Assembly: GCA_900239685.1 (NCBI GenBank)
Contig: OENT01000362.1
Span: forward strand, 62,001-126,000
Origin: Rotaria macrura
Lineage: Eukaryota > Rotifera > Eurotatoria > Philodinida > Philodinidae
DNA length: 64,000 nucleotides
Direction of reading: 5' to 3'
The notes beneath the pieces were generated by a model that worked only from the letters and a program-made list of their open reading frames with translations, was not told the origin of the DNA and did no database searches. Below are positions 55,883 to 64,000 of this stretch, piece after piece. Position 1 is the first letter of the stretch, and the number at the start of each line of letters is the position of its first letter. Position numbers and translations under genes: made by a program.

Positions 55883-57447
55883 GAATGGTTCCTTTGTCAT
55901 CTTGTCCGATCATTATCATTAAATTGAAGGCATGATAGCGGATGCAATGAAAGAGAAAAGAAGAAAAAATCATCTCTCCAGAGAGACCTACAAGAGAACG
56001 TTTCAAGTTAACACACACACAGCAAGTTGAGCAGCAATCTGTCTAATAGAAACCGTGTTATGTATCCTTAGTATAAATATACTACATATTTTTCTTTATG
56101 TCTGGAAAAAGTACTGTAACTTGACAAGAACCAGTATAATATCGGATTGGATGTTTACTTAGATATTCATTACAAATAAACCAGCATCAATGAAAATAGG
56201 CTGTCGGGATAAAATATTGTTTCATACACATTTTCAAATTTTTATAATAGAAGTAACTATGAACGAATCTTTGCTCTCGTGTTGCTTTTTCTGGAAACCT
56301 ACATCAGAGTAACTAAAATAAGAATTTCACAATGCAATGATTATTGAATATATTTCTTTTTCTCGAGCATGAACAGTGAAAAATATTCACCGTCAGGAAG
56401 TAGGCATGAACGAATGATTCATGGTTTCCATAGTTTGTTCACGAATCTATTACTATTAATGCATACGTCTGTTGGTATATACTTTCTGGTTTTATGCTTT
56501 AGTTTACAGATAAAACACAACGAGTCTACTAGAAGACAACTTGTAATGTTTTTCGTTTGACTGTTCGAGTTCTATAAAATGAGATTAAATCATTGATGAA
56601 GGTTGCGAACAATGTCTAAGATACATATGAAAACACACATCTCGAAGCAGCGTTCTGTTACAATTTACATAATATATCGGAGGCACCATTCCAGTAGGTG
56701 CACCTTCGATAAGCATGAAGTATTCTTTATACTGATGGCCAAATTGATAAAGATCTTGATTTACTATCAAGATCTAGTACGCTTCGTATTGGTTTGGTTA
56801 TCTTTTATTTGTTTTCTCCAAAGACAACTATTCCCTTATTGTTAAGAACGATTTTTTTCTCATTGGTTTACTTTAACATGCATTGGTATAAGAATTTATA
56901 CGAATACTGTCAAGGTTAATTTGAATTCGTGTATTCAGCTTGATAATCTCACTTTTAGAACACTAAAATACGTTAAAGGATAATTATTCATTCAATGAAT
57001 TACCATCTTAAATAAATAGGATCTGTGTGTCTAAAGAAGAACCACATGGCCTTGTTCTTATGAACCCTTTGATTTATCCTGACAGTGAATGTATGCGTTC
57101 GCTCGTGATTCTTCGTTTTTCTTCTAATCATTATGTTTGCATTTGATGAAGGCTAACTCAAATGACTACTAGATATATGAGAGATGAAAATTACTTTCTT
57201 TGTATGTATCGGTAGTTAAATGCATCCCAGTCGACGTCTTTTGTCCTATTAGTTCATAGTTCGCTTAATCTGCCAAACTTTTCATGCAAATTCGATTCTG
57301 AACCTTGAAACTTCGAACATCGTTTTCTAAGTTTCGTGCTATCTTGCAAGAAGCTAAATAATCAAATAAGAATCAATTGAAAATGAAAGTTTTACATTAT
57401 CAGTGGAATTTATTCCAGATACAGTTTTATCGAGAATGTGAATCACA
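55553..57447. other. Gene-free region after FOXB
   Basis: This is the FOXB 3' flank and further AT-rich sequence. A (TG)n run lies near 55683-55700 and a (TA)n run at 55851-55876. Small open frames here have no recognisable content. Confidence 0.5.
55851..55876. repeat. (TA)n microsatellite
   Basis: About 13 TA repeats flanked by TG-rich sequence. Confidence 0.75.
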
Positions 57448-57816
57448 TTCCCAGTGAAAAATATCACTCCTAAAATCAAGATTATTCTTGATTATTGATG
57501 GAAAAATCGGATTTATCGAACAAAACTTCCTCCGTTTCAAGAAAATGAGATTTTAATCAAAAAATCAATTGGAATCCGAATCATTAATAATCGAATTGAG
57601 ATATTATCAATCGATTGTTCGATTAAAATCTGATTGAAAGCGATGAAATCAAGAAGAATTGATGGAATGGATTATTTTTTCAATCGATTGTGGGATTTTT
57701 ATCAATTTCAATCTGATTTTCTTGAAACGGAGGAAGTTTCGTTCGATTAATCCGATTTTTCTATCTATAATCAAGAAAAATCTTGATTTTAGGAGTGATA
57801 TTTTTATCACTGGGTA
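57448..57816. mobile_element. Palindromic MITE with CCCAGTG/CACTGGG ends
   Basis: The element runs from CCCAGTGAAAAATATCACTC at 57450 to its complement ending CACTGGG at 57814. The arms pair across almost the whole ~365 bp: AAATCAAGA, ATCAAGAA, AAACTTCCTCCGTTTCAAGA and others on the left recur complemented on the right (for example CTTGAAACGGAGGAAGTTTC at 57722). The outer bases are TT at left and TA at right, so a TA target is possible with one mutation. There is no coding capacity. End sequences (CCCAG...CTGGG) resemble those of the element at 37603-37989. Confidence 0.82.
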
Positions 57817-59990
57817 CTTCCTTCTTCTGTATTGTTAGGAGTTTTGTCGCTATGATTGTTTGTACGTAGTTACTTCGCTTCGGATCATAGATGGAACCGG
57901 GCACATGCTTTGAAGACCGATATCAGTACCGATCTGCTGGGAGAAAGTAACTTGCCAAAAAGTAATAATGTGTCACGTTGAACTTCTACGAGTTGCCAAT
58001 TGATTTTATGTGGCAGAAATATCAATGGACCCGGTATAATTATGTTCAAACGGATGAGATTATGAAGAACTTCTAGGGATTGCAGATGGAGTAGCACTGC
58101 TGTTGACTTCTTCTAGTAGTAAGGTGTCTGTATAATTGAAGAAACATTATTAAAGTAGATTTTTCACGTGTTTACGGATTTCACTTATGTCAACGATGGT
58201 GTTATAAGGTGTAATGCGTGTCTAGTCCTACTCAGAAACCAGTTAACTATTATATGATAAAATTTAATTGGAGGTGTTCATGTTGAGGTGTCATATCTTT
58301 ATAATATAAAGACTGATTCCTTGAAGTTTGTGAAAATCGGCTTCCCAAATGACAGCTTAAAGTAATAGCTTCTCAATTATGACAAGATGCTACTCAATTC
58401 AGCACGTTTTAATTAAAAAAAGCAGTTGAAGTGGTTTTGGAGCGGTTCAAAACTAGTAATAGACTGGTTTCTAACCGCGACACCGGTTCCATTTATGCTT
58501 TGGATATCGTAAGCATGTAAACTTTGATTTTTCTGTTCTTCACTGTCAGTGTGCGACTCACCTGAAGTTTTGTCGCTCCGATAATCAGCCATAACTTCAT
58601 TGGTTGCTACATGTGTTTGAGAATAAAAATGTCAACGTAAAAAATGACGCAGCCAGTTGATGGCTTTTTGTTGAATTGTGATATAAAAAAAGGTACGTTA
58701 CATTTTAAGTTCATTTTTGTGCGTAATCTTTCTAAATTCGAAAAAACACTACTTTTAGCTCAGCGTTGTATAGAATTTTAGTATGACATACGGTAAAGTT
58801 CCTCTCATGATGAATGTCGCTGATACTTCATGATTGACTCACAAAAGTAGCAAGTTGGAATTTTTAAGGCTTCGATGCAATTTCACTGTTTTTTAATGCA
58901 TACGTGACACATCAGCCTGTGTTGGTAGAAGGTGGCATGAGTTTTTTCCCGAGAGAGAGTATGCTATATGTTGCACTTTTAAAAACCTTAAGAGCATATG
59001 AATAGAAATCTACGCTTAAAATGGTATGTTAACTTCATAAATCCTCTGCTAAGGCATTTTTTATTCTACCATTTCTTGTGAAGTGTGCTTTAGTAAACAC
59101 TTTTCTAGAGGGTTTACAAAGTTATTAGATCCTTCGGAGTGTAGATTACTGCTCACACACTCGTAAGAGTTTTAAAAATGTTGCATATCACATACTCTTC
59201 TTCGGACTTTGAAACTGACAGCGTTCATAAACGGGTTCCTGATACTAAAAAGCACTAAAAATGGTATATGATAGTGTTCGTGTTGTCAATAATCCTTTTG
59301 AAGGGTTTATTATTCTGGGCCTATTTTTACAGTGCTGTCATATATCTGGAAAGAACGGCAAAACCAACGAGTGCGAATTTTTTCTATTAGTCGTTCCTAG
59401 GGATATACCGAGACTTAAAATTTGGTTTTCCATTTTTTTGTAAAATTAATTCTTAATTTTGAAAAAACAGGACTAGCAAAGTTCTTGAAGTACTTGATGT
59501 TGAAGAGCCAACATTTCTCTACAAAATGAGAGGTAAACGAGGCTGGTGTGAATAATGCTTCAAGAGTTGTATTTCAACTCTATGAAAAGCTCTAAAACCG
59601 AGACCGACACCAAGACTCTGGGTCTTGGCCTTGGGGCTTCTGATTAACACTGCAATAAAACTTGACTCATATGTTGCATCTACCTCGCCCACATCTCATT
59701 TTGTAGAAAAAGACTTCCTCTACAGACAGCTGTGTTGATCAAAATTGTACCATACTCTGTAGCATGAAGGCAACTTCTAGAAAAGTGGATAGAAACTGAA
59801 AAAGACTCGATGCACCCCTAGTCGTTCCTACTGTTCGTCGTTTCCATTTTCTTGATTGAACAAAGCTAGCCAGTATGATCTTAAAACGCTGAATACCTAC
59901 ATTTCAAAAAGCGTACAAAACTAACAAAGGTGGAATTAACAGTAAGCACAGGTAATCAGTCGCTCATTTGCGTTATAATAGAAACAATTA
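57817..59990. other. Gene-free region
   Basis: No recognisable exon. The sequence is less AT-rich than the gene-containing part and has mixed composition, as expected for decayed mobile DNA, but I cannot assign it to a family. Confidence 0.4.
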
Positions 59991-60004
59991 GACAATTACC
60001 GGAC

Positions 60005-60290
60005 AACCTCCCAGGTCGTTCGTTCCGGAGCCCGGAACCAGCCGGAAACTGGATGTTTTCCGGCTTCTTCCAGCCGGTTCCGGTGTATTTCCAGCCGGAA
60101 CCGGCCGGAAAAACCACCGGAACATGGAAGCAGCATTCCAGCCGGAAATATCCTTACCCGGAACCTGGATTTTCCGACAACTTCCCGAAACCGGAAATTT
60201 CATGGAAATACCTCGGATCATCCGGGAATCTACCAGAACTATGACAAGTTCCGCCCGGATCCAACCGGAAAAAACAATACCCCGATAACG
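60005..60290. repeat. GC-rich CCGGAA-type degenerate repeat patch 1
   Basis: A ~290-bp island far richer in G+C than its surroundings, made of dispersed, imperfect copies of CCGGAA, CCGGAACC and AGCCGGAA, with their complement TTCCGG also present. Units are irregularly spaced, so this is a degenerate or scrambled array rather than a clean tandem repeat. Open frames on both strands across it reflect the lack of stop codons in such sequence, not a gene. Confidence 0.75.
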
Positions 60291-60399
60291 AAGCAACGGA
60301 AAAATGTAGGAAACGACCGTCTTCCGACCAGATTTATTAAGATTATTTATGCTTGGAAAATCAGGCCTCCGCTAGAAAAAAAAACACATCAAATATTAA

Positions 60400-60655
60400 A
60401 TTCTCATTTATATCATTCCTTGATACATACACGGTTTTACAAAAAAAGACCTTTAAAGGTCATTATTGGGATTTTTTTCTAAATCCTTCACTTTGAGGAT
60501 TTTTTTCGTGGAATCGGTAGAAAATCAAATTCTAAGACTTTCCAGCGAAAGAAATTCTCATTTATATCATTCCTTGATACATACACGCTTTTACAAAAAA
60601 AGGACTTTTAAAGGTCTTTATTGGGATTTTTTTTCTGAATCCTTCGTTTCAAGGA
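60400..60655. repeat. Two direct copies of a ~154-bp unit
   Basis: ATTCTCATTTATATCATTCC begins at 60400 and again at 60554, a period of 154 bp. The matching part of each copy runs about 100 bp through CTTGATACATACACG, TTTTACAAAAAAAG and TTATTGGGATTTTTTT, with a few substitutions and indels. The second copy fades near 60655. Confidence 0.8.
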
Positions 60656-61001
60656 CTATGCCGATCAAATGGATAGGTTATCATACTTTTATGGAGTCGC
60701 GGTAAAATGTTTTAGTTTGTACAAAGAGTGTTATTGTTTTCAGTGTACGAGTGTGCAATTCAAGTCTATTTCATGAAAGTTTATATATCATAGGCCATGT
60801 TGAGACCTTTCAACCGTCACTTACCTTGATTAAAGACTCTGGAAAGTCTCAAAATGGTGGTCTTTATCATGTGTGGTGTCCTTACACATACCGTTTTCGG
60901 TTTGCAAAAGACTAAAAATCTGATTTTCAGGTCTTCCGAATAGAAATGTACCAATGCCAACACGAAATTGGCGTCTCACTATTCGAATTTTCCGATTCCT
61001 T

Positions 61002-61680
61002 TTCGCAACGGTGTAGGTACTGCTATTAGTATGGATATACGCACTATACCTCCTGAACCCATAATTATCGATAACCGAACGTCATCCCTGTACCCTAGCC
61101 TAAAAAGTGCGTCGGATCTTTTTACCATTGAAGTTTCTTCAAAAAATAGCTCCCTGTAGGTAATTCGACACGGGGAGTCCGAATTTCGCATCCATTTTTC
61201 TCAAAACCCAATTGGTCGACCAGGAACCAATAGAAATCGAGTTTTTCAAAAAATAGCTCCCCACAGGTAACTCGACATGGGGAGTCCCGATATCGCATCC
61301 CTTTCTCTCAAAACCACTTTGGTCAGCCAGGAACTAATTGAAATCAAGATTTCAAAAGATCGTATGAAATTTTGGCTCCCAATGTCGAATTACTTATGAG
61401 GAGCTATTTTTTGAAAAACTCGATTTCTATTGGTTCCTGGTTGACCAATAGGATTTCGAGAAAAATGGATGCGAAATTCGGACTCCCCTTGTCGAATTAC
61501 CTATGGGGAGGTGGGGTTTAAAAGATGTCCCATTGGTAATAGACGTGGCGCGTTTTTTAGGCTACGAAGAATTGGGTGGCCTTCGTTTTTCTAGAATCAT
61601 GGGCTCAGGATGGATAGTGCCTATATGGATACTAATAGCAGCACTAAGAGCAGTAGCAATGCCCACCGTGTTGCCAATAG
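61002..61680. mobile_element. ~680-bp palindromic fold-back element with 107-bp internal units
   Basis: The left arm (about 61002-61345) and right arm (about 61346-61680) are complementary over most of their length. Outer matches: GCTATTAGTATGGATAT (61022) against the complement of ATATGGATACTAATAGC (61623), and TAGCCTAAAAAGTGCG against CGCGTTTTTTAGGCTA. Inner matches: CCAGGAACCAATAGAAATCG (61220) against CGATTTCTATTGGTTCCTGG (61421). The left arm includes two tandem 107-bp units starting CAAAAAATAGCTCC at 61140 and 61247, both with a complement in the right arm. No transposase is visible. It could be a foldback/MITE element or an inverted satellite duplication. Confidence 0.75.
61140..61353. 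repeat. Two tandem 107-bp units
   Basis: CAAAAAATAGCTCC opens each unit (61140, 61247). Both share GGTAA(T/C)TCGACA(C/T)GGGGAGTC, TTCTCAAAACC and AACTAATTGAAATC-like or AACCAATAGAAATC segments. The second copy is more diverged. They form the inner half of the left arm of the palindrome at 61002-61680. Confidence 0.8.
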
Positions 61681-61924
61681 CAACACTTATACTATTTGGT
61701 ATGTTGGGTAGCTGTGGTATTGGTATTATTAGATATTTGCTTCGGAACAAAACGTTCCAGTCACTGATAAGAAAAGTGATTTGCAAAATAACTGTAGTGT
61801 TTAACAATTAAGCTTTTGTTCTCAGTGAATCTTTCAGTGTCGTCCAAGGTTTCTCTAAAGATGAAAAAGAAGTTGGTTTTGGAATATTGAAAGCTTTGCT
61901 GAGTTAATTAGAGTTTGTAGAGGT

Positions 61925-62245
61925 GTTCGGGAAACGGTGATATGTGGTTTCGTGAACAGAGCGGAAACGGTCGGATCTGGGTCGTTTCCAATGCCGACGG
62001 GGAAATTGTTTTATCCGTTATCAGTATCCGTTTTGGAAACGGTCGGATCTGGACCGTTTTCTGTCCAGACATGGGAACGGTCTTTCCCGTCGACGGATCC
62101 CGTGTAGGAAACGGGAACCGTATCCGCGGATACGCTCCGGTGCCCGGAAATGGTGGGAAGCAAGCCGGAACCGGAAGCCGGAACCGATTTCGGAAATCCA
62201 CTTCCGGAAATCGTGGGAATAACACTGGATCCGGCCGTTTCCTGC
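61925..62245. repeat. GC-rich CGGAAACGG/CCGGAA repeat patch 2
   Basis: A ~320-bp GC-rich island of irregular repeats, including GGAAACGGTCGGATCTGG at 61963 and again at 62035 (72 bp apart), and many GGAAACGG, CCGGAACCGG and CGGAAATC words. It resembles patch 1 in vocabulary. Long open frames exist on both strands at once (for example 61942-62376 plus and 61908-62303 minus), which indicates a composition effect rather than a gene. Confidence 0.75.
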
Positions 62246-62299
62246 CGTACGTCTTTGACCTGGGCTTCTTAGGAAGGCTACAAAAAACATTCTTCACTG

Positions 62300-64000
62300 T
62301 CAAGTATGCTGATTCCTACAAACGCTCATCTTTCCTACAAACAATTAAAAGGCACAGAGAACCCTCTCTAACATAAACAGAACCGGAAGCATACTGAAAC
62401 GAGAGAAAACTCGACAAACAACTAACGAACGTACCACAGGAAAATACCTAATTTAAAACGAAAGACCCAAACCATAGGAAAAACAGGCCATGATTTTAGT
62501 ACTCTGTTCATTTTACCTTTCCGCCAGGCAGTAGCATAGAAAAATCCCACGAGAACTACTCTGTGACCGAGGAATATCTGATTCTAAGAAGGCAACATGA
62601 AATATGAACCAATCAGTAAAATAAACTCCGGAAAAATGAGACCACATCTTAAAGAGGGATAACTCTATGACAGTGAAAAGTTCTAAAAACTCCGACACAA
62701 AGAAATCAAAACAGACTCCCGCTACCTCAATTCATCTTTCTAAATTATGAAAACCTCGAAGAAACAATGACTGAATAGGCTAATCAATGAGCTTCAAACA
62801 ACAATCAAGTTCCAATACCATTCGAAATTTAAACTTCCCGATCTCACACGTATAATTAAAGTCCCTCCCATCATGCGCTGCTAGTGAAAACTTTCCATCA
62901 ACTTAATTCTTTATAACAAGTCGAATGACGTATGGTGCACACAAGCACAAGCTTTCCCTAACCAATCGGACCAGAAACTGATGTATATCCTCCTTCTAGA
63001 TAATCAAATCAACCGTCAGCCACATACTTAGAATCATCCACCTCAAAGGGCAAAACAATATCAGCAAATACAAATATCGAAACCCAAAACAAATAGAGAA
63101 ATCAAGAACCCTCCCATCAGATACTAATTGTAAATGCAGTCAGATAATCTCTTTCTATTCGCAATGTCTTTAACAACGATTAAAAGCACATTTTTTTCAA
63201 ACGGTTGCCCACTGATTGGTGTACGACTCCAACAAAAACATCTCTCAGCATTGTGAGGTGAAAGAGGTAAATCGAAGACAATACGGCCTAGCATGCCTGC
63301 TCTCATTGACTTCCCTGTTAAGGTCATATTGAACTTTCTGCCTTATTAAATAATCCATAAACCCCGAGAATACATATGATCCCTGAATCATGAATTTCAA
63401 CAATTTAAAATCAAACGAACGACGAAGAAGGCAAAGCTTCGGTTTCGGGGACCCCATGAAAGAAAAACCAAAAAAAAATTGTCAATCGTGATGCAATCGG
63501 AAAGCCCAACTCAATGAGAAAAGATTTTTCGCGAAACCACTATTTTCAATAACCTTGTAAATCCTGCTTTTCAATTTAAAAGCGAAAAAACTAAGACTGA
63601 CCGTATACCTTTATCATTCCGTTACTCATAGAGAGTGGAGCCGTGGAAAATTGTGACAAAACCCTCGAAGCCGTGAGGTGCAAAACGTATCAAAAACATG
63701 AGACAACACTGACAGTCCTCTTTCATTCCTTACCCCAATGATAAATAAACTCCGGCATTTTACTTCGTCATAATTCGCCTCGCTGGGAACCAATCCACTG
63801 CCAAGATCATTCATTTCTTCGATATAGATAAACCAGAACACGACGATGCAACAATAAAGATTATAACTTGAAACCTATACCAGCAAAAGCTTGGGGAAGA
63901 TTATGCGGCAAGTAAAGGCGAATCAATGCGAAAAACAAACACCTAGAAACCGCCTTCGCAATCGAGTAAGAAGCTCCCTTTTCTTTCAAAGAAGATGAAG
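62300..64000. other. A+C-rich strand-skewed region at the right edge
   Basis: From about 62.3 kb the plus strand becomes rich in A and C and poor in T-runs, unlike the rest of the window. Short minus-strand open frames occur (63124-63327, 63245-63457, 63626-63841), but I recognise no domain, and they overlap in different frames. It may be a decayed mobile element or part of one that continues beyond the window. I make no gene call. Confidence 0.45.

Noticed and set aside
59930-60296. Open frames of ~100 codons on both strands
   Set aside because: Same reason: they follow GC-rich repeat patch 1 and show only repetitive Pro/Glu/Gly/Ser-rich translations.
61908-62376. Overlapping open frames of 130-144 codons on both strands
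   Set aside because: They coincide with the CCGGAA-type GC-rich patch, are open on both strands at once and are low-complexity; stop codons are simply rare in this composition.

Overview
The window is nuclear DNA from a small-genome animal. The protein-coding genes have clear animal orthologues (listerin, TEX2, homogentisate dioxygenase, RRP9, MCM9, TAF6, FOXB). They are cut by many introns of about 40-70 bp with GT/AG ends, in a strongly AT-rich background. Tiny introns, high AT, and an intron-bearing glycoside hydrolase of a mainly microbial family (GH78) together suggest a bdelloid rotifer. This is an inference: no species-diagnostic marker such as a telomere array or rRNA was seen.

Layout. 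2.3-13.6 kb (minus): a listerin (LTN1) gene with several unusually long introns, one carrying a palindromic hAT-type MITE. 15.3-20.4 kb (minus): two intronless tandem paralogues of an unrecognised protein with one membrane segment near the C terminus. 22.4-27.9 kb (minus): TEX2, an ER lipid-transfer (SMP) protein. 27.9-32.6 kb: no gene seen. 32.6-52.7 kb: a compact cluster of eight genes on both strands: UPF0728 (+), HGD (-), an EF-hand protein (+), RRP9 (-, with a second palindromic element in an intron), MCM9 (-), a GH78 alpha-L-rhamnosidase (+) and TAF6 (+) follow each other, sometimes less than 160 bp apart. FOXB (+) follows at 54.3-55.5 kb. From 55.6 kb to the right edge I see no gene, but there is a cluster of repeats: a third palindromic element, two CCGGAA-type GC-rich patches, a 154-bp direct repeat, and a ~680-bp palindrome built partly of 107-bp units. 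The last ~1.7 kb has its own A+C-rich strand composition.

The genes do not form one pathway. They cover ribosome-associated quality control (LTN1), ER lipid transfer (TEX2), tyrosine breakdown (HGD), rRNA processing (RRP9), replication/recombination (MCM9), basal transcription (TAF6), development (FOXB) and plant or microbial sugar breakdown (GH78). The main points for follow-up are the GH78 gene as a likely horizontal acquisition, the unknown membrane-protein pair, the missing RWD/RING end of listerin, and the family of fold-back elements. I did not find a convincing new multi-gene system.
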